DNA of 64,000 nucleotides from Neostapfia colusana (GCA_030760725.1 JASWHV010000017.1:6364959-6428958), one strand, 5' to 3'; counted from the first letter of the stretch, positions 49,963 through 62,517 are shown. Numbers and translations are program-made. The notes: a model not told the origin generated them from the letters alone.

Positions 49963-50043
49963 GTCAAGATGGCCGAGTTGGTCTAAGGCGCCAGTTTCAG
50001 GTACTGGTCCGAAAGGGCATGGGTTCGAATCCCATTCTTGACA
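49963..50043 (+). tRNA. tRNA-Leu (anticodon CAG)
   Basis: Full cloverleaf: acceptor GTCAAGA pairs with TCTTGAC; A box TGGCCGAGTTGG; anticodon stem CCAGT/ACTGG with loop TTCAGGT, giving CAG; long variable arm as in class II tRNAs; T arm with GGGTTCGAATCCC (B box). The discriminator base is A and a T-run terminator follows at 50047-50052. No intron. Confidence 0.96.
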
Positions 50044-50878
50044 AAATTTTTTGGAAAATACTTTTTCTTGACCCGCTAATGTTTTACAGGAACGCAGAGT
50101 GTGGTCATTTACAAGCATACAGACGAAAACGCAACATGTGGCCAGGTGTAGCCATGTTATGCATCCAAATGCTTACGAGGGGAAAAGTTATGGCCGCCGA
50201 GACACCAAACTTTGTCGTTCTACTGCTAGGTTCATATCGCCCGAACAGAAACGCTTTGAATTGCCGCTGCTGGAGCTCCATAGAATCATTTGGATCATGA
50301 TGCCATGACGCCGGCATGGATCAACAATTCAACAGTGCTTAGTAGTATCACATCGTCGACAAGGTCCTCAACCTTCCTGCACTGCCTTTCACACATTGCG
50401 CGGGCGTACCGTGGTTTAAACCAAAATTATTGTTTCGGGACCGACCCCAAAAGCACACCGACAGACATGCAACAGGTAGAACTTTTTTAAGGAAAAATCG
50501 TTGAGTGCCACTAGCTTAAACTTAAACCATAATATGGCACTATCAAACTTAAACCCCTAACATGTCACTGTCATTGACTGTGATAGACCCCACATGTTAT
50601 AAACACACCGATGGCACCTCAAGCATTTGAAGTTTTTCAGTGGCACGCAAGAGAATGCACCTTTTTTGTTTCCCATAGAAGAATTGCACCGCATGAATAA
50701 GGTAAGGCATATCGAAAACTTGTGGATATGTAACTTTTGCACTCAGCCACAAGAATCAGAACATGTTTAATTCAGAAACCACCAGTATCAGCATGATACA
50801 CAGAACATGTTCTTGACTAAGCACTGATCACTCGTCCTCAAAAAGGAACTTTCAAGGGTATAAAACACTCCCACCACT
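50044..50878. other. Intergenic stretch after tRNA-Leu
   Basis: Apart from the pol III terminator T-run just after the tRNA, I see no gene or named repeat here. Open frames are short. Confidence 0.5.
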
Positions 50879-51174
50879 TCATTTTGATGTTTGCTTCTCC
50901 TTGGTCTTCTGGATCTTCAGAAACTTCTTCACAATCTTTTGCTCCTCAACAAGGAAGGCGCGGATGATCCTGTGATGTAACACAAAAGTCAGGTGGTGCA
51001 CGTGGCAGTGGACATAGGAGTACAATGCCACTAGTCAACATAAAGAGGACTAAACTAACCTTTCCCTTACAGCTTGACCAGATAGAATACTACCATAGGG
51101 ACGGTTCGGTTCACGGTCCTCCTGTTCCTGGACAATCTTGACCTTTTGTATTGAACAGGTCTCAGGTGAGGTAT
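50879..51174 (-). pseudogene. RPL34: 60S ribosomal protein L34 fragment, 5'-truncated and frameshifted
   Basis: Two exon-like segments match the C-terminal half of cytosolic eL34. 51060-51174 reads IPHLRPVQYKRSRLSRNRRT; after a break it continues as NRPYGSILSGQAVRER. 50879-50969 reads IIRAFLVEEQKIVKKFLKIQ and ends TKEKQTSK. Splice sites between them are intact. A 5-bp tandem duplication (CGGTT twice, 51102-51111) shifts the frame within the first segment. The N-terminal exons, which would start MVQRLTYR, are not found up to 52.0 kb. It appears to be a dead or partial gene copy. A minus-strand TATA-like motif and leader-like sequence near 51.9-52.0 kb may be remnants of its promoter. Confidence 0.78.
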
Positions 51175-52779
51175 CTACAAGATATTGAAACACACACTGT
51201 TTCAATTGACACGAGCAAATTAATAACAATGGCAAGTGAATCTCTATGAAATTACAGCTACAACCTTTTGCTTTCTATTATTGCAACATTGACAAATGCA
51301 AAAGAGTGCAAAAATAAACAGAACAAACCAAACAAACAGTAACACTCAAGGTCCTTCAACATGTAAACTGACCAACTAATTTCACACATATAGGTAGCAC
51401 ATACAGACCAAGAAGAGGACACACCAAATGACATGGGATGGTTTGCACTAGCCTATTCCTAGATTCAAGGCGGTTAATCAATTATAAAGGCACCTTCCAA
51501 ACACGACTTGCATGACAACTAAAGTATTTAAAAAAACGAATTAGCATCAATTGTTGGCTCGTGCAGTTGTGATTTCATTCCAGCCATTGAGCATTCATGT
51601 GCTTAAATGCTGTAATCAGATGCTGGTGCCTACCTATGGTATGATAGTGCTAACTATCGGCAACACATCCATGGAACAGACAGACAAGCCGGTGCAACCG
51701 CGACGGCTCAGCGTCAGCACATCTTCTGCACAACAGAGCTGAAGCTGCGTAGCGCTGGCAGGCTAACGTCGCATCGCGATTCGCGTGCTACCACCCGGCG
51801 CAGCGGCGGGCAAGAAAGGAGAAGACGCGTCGCCACGGCGGTGATTCCTGAGCGCTTTGAGTTAAAACCAGGGAGGGGAGGGGATTACCCAAAGAACGAA
51901 AGCGAAAGAGAAGAATGTCCCTGCTAGCGGCAACAGTGGCAGGAGGAGGATGAGGCTTTTGCTGCGCGGCGTGGCGGCCGCCTCCTTTGGGATCTTTGAA
52001 CGCGGGAGGCTTTATTTAGGTCTCGGACCCACTACTACTCAATCCAAGGCAACGGCAGAACGCAATCGGAGCTCGCTCCAGCACGGCAAGACCAGCTAAC
52101 GTTTTCGCATGCATGTAAAACCCCCTTGTGTCTCGCCACGTGAAAGCACGGGGGACTACTACGACACGTCATCCTATTAACGCAGGATTAGGATTACGTT
52201 GCCTGAGCTGCTTGATCAAGAATGAACGGTCCTATAGAATAGACGAGAAAAAGAAGATAAATGAAAAAAAAAGATGGCCGTGCCCACGAACAAAAGAAAG
52301 CAGTGCAGTGCGAATTACTGAACGCTATGTTGGAAGATTCCGTTTTGGGCTTTGGATTCGCCCATCATCCAATCCAAACTGCGGCTTTCGTCCCGGTGTA
52401 CTTTGGAAGCTTCTCTGTGCAGCCAGGGAGAACAAACGCAGGCAAAGTGACTTGTGTGGCCTTGCTGGGTGGGTGTCCATCTCTTTGGGCTTTATATGCT
52501 TTTGGACCGAGACGAGATCTCACTCGCCCGTCTCCACCGCAGATGTGGCGTGGAGCGGGGGCCCTATATCAAGCTCAAGCGGCACAAAAGCGCGGGGAGA
52601 TTGGAAGATCACGAAGAAGAGCTCCAAGCCTCTGCTTCCCCGAAACTCATACCGCCAGGCAGTAGTAGCCACATCAAGCAGCACAAAGGCACGCGAGCTG
52701 GGTAGTAGAAGCTAGTGTCATACTAGGTAGCAGCAATTCATCTAGCATCGTCCTCCGTGGCCGGTGCAAGGGGGTGGAG
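51175..52779. other. Intergenic stretch between RPL34 fragment and CLE gene
   Basis: No gene is supported. Plus-strand frames at 52.1-52.7 kb overlap each other and show no domain; they lie in what should be the promoter and leader of the CLE gene. A TATA-like TTTATATGCT on the plus strand at 52491-52500 fits a start of CLE transcription near 52525. Confidence 0.5.
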
Positions 52780-53109
52780 ATGAGAGTCCTCGGCGTCGCA
52801 CTTGTGGCACTTCTTCTTCTTGCCTGTGACCTTAGCTCCGGTCCGTGGGGCGTTCTCGCCGTCAGAATCCCGGACGTCCTCGTCGACCGAACGAGCAACG
52901 ACCGGGTTGCCTTGCCGACCGAGCAAGCGGATCGGCCACGGAAGAAACCTGGCGAGGGCGGCAGCGGCGCGGCCGCTAGCCTCGACGCCTCTAAGAAGCC
53001 CGGCTCGACGGCGGCCGGGTCTTCCTCCCCGTCCACGGTGTTCGACCCCGACAGGATGAGCAAGCGGCGGGTCCGGCGAGGCTCCGACCCGATTCACAAC
53101 AAGTGCTGA
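52780..53109 (+). CDS. CLE45-like secreted peptide hormone precursor
   Basis: Intronless gene for a 109-residue prepropeptide. Residues 1 to about 27 (MRVLGVALVALLLLACDLSS and onward) form a signal peptide. A variable, Gly/Ser/Lys-rich region follows, and the CLE motif RRVRRGSDPIHN (96-107) lies just before the C-terminal Lys-Cys. As I know it, this dodecapeptide is the same as Arabidopsis CLE45. CLE45 is perceived by BAM-type receptor kinases and acts in root protophloem differentiation and in pollen tube growth under heat. The start is the ATG at 52780; an in-frame GTG two codons before is not used in plants. Minus-strand frames across the gene are shadows. Confidence 0.9.
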   Translation: MRVLGVALVALLLLACDLSSGPWGVLAVRIPDVLVDRTSNDRVALPTEQADRPRKKPGEGGSGAAASLDASKKPGSTAAGSSSPSTVFDPDRMSKRRVRRGSDPIHNKC

Positions 53110-53662
53110 GTACATCCGTCGTGTTCGACACCTTTTCAAGGGTTAATATTTCTTATTTCCTCTTGGTTTTCTTCTTCCTTGTTTAGCGCTTTTCCTTTTC
53201 CTTTTCTTGAGGTTTTGAGCTGTAGTACTCCTAGGGTGCCAACGATTCTGCTATAGAAAATACTTGTAAAGAGGTGATGTACCAGTGAAAGAATGCACCA
53301 TGCCGGAACTCGTACAGGTCGAGGTTATGGATGCACGTATTCGCCGTTCGCCGCGAGGTGCCGGCTCGCCGTCGCTGGCTCCGGAGACGGCGCACTCCAA
53401 GGCAAGCCTCCGGTGGCCGACGCGCCTGGCCGCAGCACACGCCTCCGGTGTGTGTACGAGTGTATGTGTATCCAACTATTCATCTTGATTGGGAGTATGG
53501 AGTAACGCACAAAAATATACAAAGGGGCCATCAATAAACAAAAATGAATGTGGTTGCAATCTTGACAGAAATCAACATGTCCTTTCAATTCTTCCAACTA
53601 GGAAGCATTGAGGAGCTTATTTGCAGCAGTATAGCAATACCAACGAACTGAGGTCGCGTGAA

Positions 53663-56344
53663 TTATGAACTTGAGTCAGCAATGGATGTTTTTGCTCGAT
53701 CAGCTTCGATCATAGCTTTGATGTAGAATTCACCAGCTTTGTAGGAAGATCGAACCATTGGCCCAGACGCAACATAACGGAATCCCTGCCATTTTATAAT
53801 CAGGGCCACAACATTTCGTCAGCAACACCATAGCTCAATGTAAGAAATGTGGACAATGAAAGTGTGCTTATAACTCATTAACAGTGACAAAGGATTATGG
53901 GAAGTAAAAGGTGAAGTGATGCATATCAAGGACTGCTGCACCATTCGTGAAAAATGCAAGTTCCTTGATATTCATCTGTCTAGCACAACTAGGTTCAGGT
54001 TTCCATTGTAAAATCAAGGCTTCTATCTTTGTACAGGAAATATTACTCACTACCAACTAAGCATGCCTAGTAACCTACAAAAGAAGTTAGGGTCAAGAAT
54101 CTTTTTGGTTCATTTAAATTTTGAATTTAGTTGTTGTCAAATAGTAGGTTATCCATGTATAAGATGAAAGAAAGGGCAGCCCGGTGCATGTAGCTCCCGC
54201 TTGCGCAGGATCCGGGGAAGGGTCCGACCCACTTGGGTCTTTTGTACGCAGCCTTTCCCTGCACTTCTGCAAGAGGCTGTTTCCAGGACTCGAACCCGTG
54301 ACCTCATGGTCACAAGGCAACAGCTTTACCACTGCGCCAAGGCCCCCCTTCTTATCCATGTATAAGATGAAACGTAGAAATGTGGTTGGCTACAAACATT
54401 TTTGTATAATGTGTAAAGCTATAAAGGAAACATGTTGAGCAGATGGATGTACCATTTCTTCACCAAGGACCTGATACTTCTCAAAAGCTTCAGGTGTAAC
54501 ATACTCAGAAACAGGCATATGACGTTTTGATGGCCTCATGTACTGACCAAATGTTATAACATCAACACCAGCAGCCCGCACTTTCTCCATGGTGCTGATA
54601 ACCTCATCTGGAGTTTCTCCGCAACCCAACATTATTGATGTCTTTGTAAGGGTTCCAGGAGGAGCATACTCTTTTGCCATTTTCAGAACATCTATAGATT
54701 GTTTAAAGTTTGCACGATAATCTCGAACATTCCTTTGCAGCTCTTCCACTGTTTCAATATTGTGTGCAAAAACATGCAACCCAGACGTAGCGACCTTCTT
54801 TACACAGCTTGGATCTCCACGAAAATCAGGTACTGCAAAATTAGTCATATGAGGGTACAAGATATGAAATGGTTAATGCAGTGATTTGACAGAGGACAGA
54901 TAATCTACTGCCTTCTGAGTAACCAAGAAATATGGCAAGGAAAATGCCTCTTACCAAGTGCCTCAATAAGCATTTCTGGCTTCAGAGCCTTTAGCTTCTG
55001 TACTGTTTCAGCAAAGTGACCACTCCCCTGATCGGGTAAATCATCCCTGTCAACACTTGTAATGACTATATATTCAAGGCCCCATGAGGCAATAGCTTGA
55101 GCAACATTGGAAGGCTCATCAGGATCTGGTGGAGGGGGAGTTCGAGATGTCTTGACATTACAGAATCTGCAAAATGTTAACTTCGCGAATTAAATCCAAC
55201 ATCACAACAAAGTAGGTTACAACATCTGAAAATCTCGAGCACGCCCATGGTAAAGATTGACAAGGAAAACAGCAAAGAGATCATATCCTTTACAAGCAGG
55301 CTAACATCAAACTAACTATTGATGAAGCAGGTAGCATTCTATGACCTAAATAAACAATAAAACCTGCAAGGTACCCTGAAAACTGACATCATACACATAA
55401 CAGGATACTAGGTGGACTTTTTCATGCAGAAATCGTCCCCTCTTACTAATTTCTTCCCAAGCAACAGAACTACCAGAATTTTTACACCTTAGCTAATTTT
55501 GATAACAAGGGGAAGGCTGTCTAGAGATTCCCTTCCCCAGACCCCACAACGTGTGGGAGCTTTCAGCACTGGGTATGCCCTTTTTTTTATATTCATATCA
55601 CACAACAGGTTCCCCAGTTCACAAATCAAGAGAGTAGTAGCAGCTAACAGCACTGATCAAATCCAGAACCAACTGAAAAATGAAGCTATGGAATCAAATT
55701 ACAGGAATTCACATGGATTTCAAGAGTATTGTGAGAAGAAAAAGAGCTGCAATATGTAGTGACCAACACATTCTAAAATGATCTAAAATCAAAATGTGCG
55801 GGACTAAATTCTTGAATTGCACGGCCTAAACGTTCTAAGCAGTTATTTCCCTACACCTAATACAGGTCGTAAAACGAACACGATGGATCTCGTACCTGCA
55901 GCCGCGCGTGCAGGTGTCCCCTAGGATCATGATTGTGGCCGTGGCGGTGCCGGTCTCGCCTCCGGACCAGCACTCGCCGAGGTTGGGGCATCGCGCCTCC
56001 TCGCAGACGGTGTGCAGCTTCAGCTCCCGAAGCTTAGCCTTGATGGCCGCGTACTTGGCGCCGCCGGGGACCGTCTCCTTCATCCACTTGGGCTTGGGCA
56101 GCGGGCGCTTCCGCGTCCCCACCTCCACCGAGTACGCGAAGTCCCCGAGCGACGGGGTGTCCTCCTGCAGCCTCCGCCGCAGCTCCGCGAGCCGCCCCGC
56201 AGTGGGCGGGGCTCCCACGGCGGGTGGCGACGGCGCGGACGGGTCGAGGGTTTGGAGGAGCGACGGGGTGGAGGAGATGGAGCGGGAGGGAGCCTGGGTC
56301 AGGGCTCGGGCCAGGGAGGCCGCTAGGTGCCGGCGGCCCTGCAT
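53663..56344 (-). CDS. LIP1: Lipoyl synthase, mitochondrial
   Basis: Radical SAM enzyme that inserts two sulfurs into octanoyl groups on the H protein and 2-oxoacid dehydrogenase E2 subunits. Four exons: 55896-56344, 54955-55166, 54453-54832 and 53663-53785, in consistent phases; 387 residues. The N-terminus MQGRRHLAASLARALTQAPS is a mitochondrial presequence. Cys114, 119 and 125 (VCEEARCPNLGEC) hold the auxiliary 4Fe-4S cluster; Cys145, 149 and 152 (CTRGCRFC) hold the SAM cluster. GWGLEYIVITS-like, HNIETVEELQ and TKTSIMLGCGE blocks follow, and RSSYKAGE near the end carries the conserved serine. The frame is open upstream, but MQGRRHLA matches rice. Intron 3 holds an Au-type SINE and intron 1 a SINE fragment. 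Confidence 0.96.
54170..54351 (-). mobile_element. Au-type SINE in LIP1 intron 3
   Basis: 182 bp on the minus strand: a tRNA-like head with A box TGGCGCAGTGG and B box GGTTCGAGTCC, then a body with GTGCAGGGAAAGGCTGCGTA and GGGTCGGACCCTTCCCCGG. A T-rich end follows. Identical 21-bp target duplications lie at 54149-54169 and 54352-54372. The sequence fits the grass Au SINE family from memory. Confidence 0.9.
55506..55590 (+). mobile_element. SINE 3' fragment in LIP1 intron 1
   Basis: This resembles the 3' part of the SINE at 59727-59889: GGCTGTCTAGAGATTCCCTT, then CCCCAGACCCCACA, GTGTGGGAGC and GCACTGGGTATGCCC, ending in a T run. The tRNA head is absent. No clear target duplication was found. 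Confidence 0.7.
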
Positions 56345-57463
56345 GGCTGCGGCCTGGAGGCGAGCCACGGGCGGTGGGAAGGGGCGGGGACAGCGCCGAC
56401 GAGATGGAGTTTGTTTGGTGCGGACGTCGAAGAGAGGATCCAGTGAAAGCGGAATAACTCGAAGACGTTTTCGGCTGTTCAAGGCAATTCAAATATGACA
56501 ACCAAAAGCGGTTTATAGGTAAGTGTAAAAATATGACACAAAAATAAGACATGCTGCTATTTTTGCTACTGTTGCAACATGTGGCAACTCAAATACGAGA
56601 ACCAAAAATAGCCCGTATTCAAATGCATATTCTTGGATTTCAGTGATCACGTAACTACGAGCAAGATCTGAACATTCAGTTCGCTGAGATAATGGCCTGC
56701 GCTTCATCCCCAAGTGGATCTTTTTAACTCCAATCCACAAGACCATAAGGATCGAGGAGCGTGCTTTATGATATCTTACTGGTAATCCACATCACTGCCA
56801 ACTCAGCTTGAATATCTAATACAATGCTCATTGACTTTACTTGGCGACTCCTAGACATGTTTGTACAGGTCAAAGTCAATACATAAGGAAAACCCGGAAC
56901 TTTAGAACAACAAAGCTTTTGTCCCTAACCCAAACACGATAGGGTAGATTGGTTAATGGAACTTTCTTTCCTTGAAATGGTATTTACAATTGAGCCTGAA
57001 CTGTAAAGCTACAAATTTCAAAGAAGAGGAACCTGTTACAAACAACATAATTGCACCTACAAAAAATTCTGAAGACAGGCTTGAGCCCCTTGCACAGATT
57101 TACAACAATACAAACACATAGCTCACAAAATGTTTTTCTGTTACTACATCGTATAAAAATTGAGCACCTCTGAAATGTTTCATCTGCCTGAGTGCAATAA
57201 CATCATGGTGTACAATTATGATCATTTTGCTTGTTGCTATCTTTTACAGGGAGCAAACAGGTAAGGAATAACGCCAAGAATAATCTGGTGAGCAATTGTT
57301 TGTATGCTGTACTGCCAAGAGTTCCAGAGCACAAGAAACAATGCTGGTGTGTCGGTTCACCCATTTCTGGAACTTGGAGCATACTTACTCTCTGTATGAG
57401 TTCTAAAAAATGAAGCCCTTGAAATCGAATTAATGGCAGCAACAGGAAGGTAGCATCCAAGAC

Positions 57464-60400
57464 TCAGTTAAATTTGCCTATTTCCATCTTCTTCTTGATT
57501 GCTCTTTGGCCATGATATACAAATGAATCTATGATTCCTGAAACAGTGAACACACCTGCACATCAAGACAACATGCTCATTAGGTTACCAGTTGAACTGC
57601 TTGAAGGATTTCGAAGGCTTTGTTTAATTCTCAGAATTCCTACTTTCGAGAAACTTCAAGATAAACAAAAAGAGTTTCATATGTGTGTATCGTTTAGGAT
57701 TACTCTCTTCTTATGACCAAGCCTGTACCAGTCTAAGTCAGGTGACAAAGAAAGAAAGAATCTGCAACCAGATTTATGTCTAAGTTCAGCTGTCATCAAT
57801 GGTTTACCAACTTTAGCTGCAGTAGCAGCTACATATTGCACAGCAAAACAGATTTAGATAATCTATAGTCTGGCAAAGGTCAAAAAACTATGTCCAAATA
57901 TCAAATATCCAGTGAATCATAAGAGGTTCAACACAAAAGAAAAGATGAATAACTAACTGGCTACTTAGAATAAACAAAAATGGTGTTCGAGAAAAAGCAT
58001 AAACAGAAATGATACAATGAAACATTACCTCCAACAATAGCACAAACATTAGTTAAGAAGTGTAAAAATGACAAGTGCTGCTCCGTGAATGTGACCTGCA
58101 AAAGCCATTGATGCCAGATTATACTCATGTACTGCAAAAGCGCCACTGCTAAAATTAAAGGAGATTAAACATATCTCACATAGAGAAAAAGAAGGATGAA
58201 GCAAACAAGAAAACTAGGAGATGATTACATGATATATCTACAATAACAGTATCCATCGTGGATACTTAAAAATGGTACCTTAATTGGCGAAAGGTCATAA
58301 AAGAAAAACACGCCAGGAAGAGCTTGTATCCGACCACTCTCACTACTTCTAAAATGTTCCGTCACAGAGAACTGTGGCAATGAATTGAAGCATCTTAGGG
58401 AAATCATGATACAAATAGATATGTGCATAAGCAGCATGAGAATGCTTGCCCACAAAAAGGAAAAGAAAGGAAGAAATAACCTGATTTGAGAGAATTATGC
58501 GTTCATTTATGTCAGTGTAGACAGTGGGAACAACCTGGAAAACCAGAAGAAAAAATAATATCCAGCATGATAACTTCAGTTATGCTGTAAGAATTAAAAA
58601 AAACAGAAATAATGGAATTAACAAGGCATCATAGATTTCTATACTTGTTTTAGTTAGGTCTCAGAGGACAGCACAAACCTTGATGAAGTATTGATACATT
58701 CCATAAGATGAATGCTGCACCCAATGCGCCCTGCACATTTACATATAAAAATGTTAAATCATCGCTTCAATTTCTTGGAGAATTTTATATCATCTTTATA
58801 ATTAACCCAGCGAATGACCACATGAAGGAATCAACAACATTATAGGAAAAGGAAGCTACCCATCAAGAGGATTAACAACTCCAGGAAAGGATTCTCCAAA
58901 ACTCAATTTGTTTATCCTATGGCTAACCTGCCAGTGACAAATATAATGTTAATTTTATCTAGTATGCTAATGAAGAAACAAAAAAAATCCAGTCCGTATG
59001 CATGGTTATAAAATTTATTTACAGATTTCCTCAAGTATGATTACATTGAAGCTGTCCTTCTGGAATGGAAGCAAGTCATGGACATGCACATTGGACTGCT
59101 GAAAGCTTTTCCCTGGAGCAAAGTGGAAATTCCCAGCAACTTTATTAACTTCAATGAAGCCATAAATATTGCACCCTTCACCTTCTTCATCCTTTATACT
59201 TTGAAGGAAGCCTTCCCTTTTGCACTACAGAACAGTGCGCATCACATATAATAATTGCCTTGAAGGTAAAAGGGGTATGTGATACACAAAGTGAAACTTA
59301 TATTATGTATATTGCATGCATTTATACTACAATATATATGGTTCTACCTGGTCAATCAAATCTGGATTTGATACACCCCAGCCTTTTTTCCTGTATGCTT
59401 CACGAACATCTTCACATGTGTTACAACATTGATCATCAGACTGCATTCATTTAGAATAGATGTTAAGTCAGAGTGCATAATAGAAGAGCAAATGTGCTAA
59501 ACATATATAGCATTGAATGACAATTTGATGCACTGGAATATACATAATATAATAGAAGGAAAAAGAAGGCCGATAAATTCTTTGAGCAGAGCAGTAAGGC
59601 CCTCATGAGCTAAACCCTCAAAGTAGTATAATCTTATTGCAATGGGGTAAAGACAACATATTCTTAAGTAGTAATGTAATTTTTGCACAGTAAGCAAAAT
59701 GAAGAAGTTCTAACGAAAAGATATATAAAAAAAGAGTGTACCCAGTGCCGAAGGCTCCCACACATGTGGGGTCTGGGGAAGGGTTATTTCTAGACAGCCT
59801 TACCCCTGCTTTTGCAGAGAGGCTGGTTCGAACCCAAGACCTCAGGACATAAGTGGAGACACACTACCACTGCGCCAGGTCCGCCCTTCAACGAAAAGAT
59901 ATATGCTAAAACAAAAACTAAAAATGGCCAACCCATGCAAATATATGTAATGATTCGAAGTTTAAATAACTGGTTTGTCTTCTGCTCTGTAAGCCATAGG
60001 GCTATATGAATGAAACAGGGGGTAACATTGTTCACATGAACTTCACTGGGAAAAGTTTACCATGGTCAAACAATTGACATCAGCTGTCATGCATATATTA
60101 TGAGGTCCCTTTCACATGAATCAGAAACGGTGAACTTAATTTACAGAGGCAACCGCAATGAGTTCAGGAGAACAAAAGAGTAACAAATTTCATGTATTCA
60201 ATCAAGTTCAAGTAGTCTGAGCAACAAAATGGGAAGTTATGCAACTGCATATTTCAAGTCAGGGTGAAATATCGTCTCACGGAAGAACAAAGCTTACTTC
60301 TTGTGCACCATAACAAGAACCACAGTAGGTCTCATTGTGTTCAAGCCTTCCACCATGATGTTGTAAGGGCTTTTCCATCTGTTAAACAGAGAAAGGAATG

Positions 60401-62063
60401 CATCTTTAGGAGTAAAAACATGTCAGGATTTGAAAAACACACCCCGTCTAAGACAATTCGCTGGTGAACCTGTGCATAACAATTCCCATGCTATGAAGCT
60501 AGGGCAGTTCCCTCCACAGATAAAAAGTTTCACAATGCTTTAGACTAGTGATTGTTTCAAAGAACTTGACTTTTAGGCAATGTTGGCATACATTCTACAA
60601 GTCCTATGTTCAGTAGCGCAAGCAATTATCTGACCTTCATTCCACCAACTGCATCTTGCCTAGTCGCAATAACATTGCCATGGGCATCAATTCGTTGCTT
60701 GAATATGTCATGTTTCTACATTAGAGCATCAAATGGACAAGTCAGTTACCACAAGTCATCAACCATCAGCGATAAGGCATGACTTACAATGGTTAAAAGC
60801 CTACAAAATGACAAATATACACAGATGCATACCACATCAAGGTGCTCTAGTCCACTGATGTCCATTGCATCGAGGCTAATTATAGAGCACTGAAGGGCTG
60901 GAAAAGTGATGTCAAACTGCATTTTTTACATCAGATAAAGGTAGATGTCAGCAAGTATCTAAGCAGAATGAAAGGCCAAAATACCACATGATAAACAAGT
61001 TCTGAAAGGTATGGTCCTAAGTAGAAGACTAAAACAATTAACAGAAAATATATAGGAAAAATAAAAGGAAAAACAAACAAGACTAAAAAGAAGTGTGGAC
61101 GAGTGTTTGCAAGCAGATGGCAGAGCATGAAAATAAAACAGTTTTAGACTATAACAAATAAAATTGCAGGGGACCAAAGAATACGAAATCTATATATACA
61201 TTTATGCGAAGTTTTTCTCCCCTTGAGGTATCCACCCTTAGTGTTGTCTCCTTGACGGCATGAAGATATAATCCTGAATGGTGCAACAGAATCTAGTGAA
61301 TAAAAGACGAATCATGAAGAGTGGAAGAAACGTTGAGTACAATATACTATTTCGGATACGTTAATTCTTCTTCAGATGTCCTGTCGTTTCCAATTTTAGC
61401 AAGATATTTAGGTTTACTTTAATGATAGACTGCCATGCTCTATTTTTGGCCATGGATAGAACCTCTGATTCTGATGGAAATGGGCCTGCATTTCAGCATC
61501 ACGACAGCCAACTAATATAAATCAAGAACCTGGGTTATAATCTCAAAGGACACCTGCAAAATTGATAATCTGCAGCTCTGGATTCTGTATATAATGGGTC
61601 AAGGGTTGCTCTCTGCGACTGATTAACGGCAGGATATCCTAAACTATCCAATAAGTAGTGCGATGTAATAGAATCTAGGTGAGATGGAACACTGTAAGAT
61701 TATACAATAGAACCGAACGAGCCCTCAATTCCACTCCCAGCGGCCAAAACACGCGCGGCCAGGCCCATCTAAGACAAGCAACCATGTAGCCAGACCACGA
61801 GATCTCGCCACGTCCAGAGAACGCCGGGATCTAGCAGAGGTCGACGCCTAGATCGCGGCGCCGGAAACCGCGTCGCGGGGCGGCGGCAGGAAGGGGAGCG
61901 GGGAGCGAAAGAGAGGCGTACGGAGCTCGGAGACGAAGAGGAGGAGCATGACGACGGAGGAGGCGAGCGTGATGATGCCGCCGGAGAGGGTTCGGCTGTA
62001 GAAGTCCTCGTTCACCTTGGGGTAGGCGTCCAGGCTGCGGAGCTTGGACAGGAGCCCGTCCAT
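57464..62063 (-). CDS. ERGIC3: ERGIC3/Erv46-type ER-Golgi cargo receptor
   Basis: Type of membrane protein that cycles between ER and Golgi in COPI/COPII vesicles with Erv41/ERGIC2-like partners. Thirteen exons: 61922-62063, 61200-61273, 60833-60916, 60635-60715, 60298-60378, 59348-59440, 59045-59224, 58860-58927, 58679-58730, 58481-58534, 58279-58371, 58029-58095 and 57464-57555. All are in phase; 386 residues, the usual length. The N-terminus LRSLDAYPKVNEDFYSRTLS is the family signature, the first membrane segment is about 28-46, and a long lumenal domain carries CGSC (146-149) and CCNTC (159-163). Further blocks are FEGESFPGVVNPLDG-like SFGESFPGVVNPLDG and FFFYDLSPIKV. The second membrane segment is about 346-366, and the tail ends KKKMEIGKFN. 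Intron 5 holds a SINE. Confidence 0.96.
59727..59889 (-). mobile_element. tRNA-derived SINE in ERGIC3 intron 5
   Basis: 163 bp, minus strand: A box TGGCGCAGTGG, B box GGTTCGAACC, body with CTCTGCAAAAGCAGGGGTAA and ending GGGTACACTC plus a T run. Exact 15-bp duplications aacgaaaagatatat lie at 59712-59726 and 59890-59904. The head resembles that of the Au SINE at 54170, but the body differs, so it is another family or subfamily. Confidence 0.88.
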
Positions 62064-62517
62064 GGTGGCCGGCCGACGAGAGCGGGATCTCGCTCGGGCT
62101 ACGGCGGCGGGATCGGGGGGAGGTAGGCCGCGGCGCTGTCCTGTCCCTCCCTCCCTATTTTCGGTTCGTTTTTTCAGGTCTCCTCTGATCGAAACCGGGA
62201 CGGCTCTCCTACTGCTCCTGCAGTCCTGCGTTTCTCCCACGTGTACTCTTGCCTTTTTGTTTTGTCGCGCCTGTGCTCCACTTGGTCGAAAGGACTAGCT
62301 CTAATACAGTGGACACTCTGACCTGGATCCCAGTTCGCCGAGCGCGTCACATGATCCCATCGCCACTTGCTTGCGATCGGATCTACACTTGGTGCTTCAT
62401 CATTCCTGCAACGGATGGCTTAGTTAATTTGCAGGGATCCAGACTAGTCTAGTGGACAAGCATCGATCGTGCTCGCTCTTGAGAAAATTCAACAGCCCAG
62501 GCTGTTCTGACTCGCTC

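Noticed and set aside
52128..52715. Two overlapping plus-strand frames before the CLE gene
   Set aside because: No domain; they span the TATA box and leader of the CLE gene and contradict each other's phase.
52674..53139. Minus-strand frames of 129-133 codons over the CLE gene
   Set aside because: Shadows of the CLE coding strand, which has a signal peptide and the diagnostic CLE motif.
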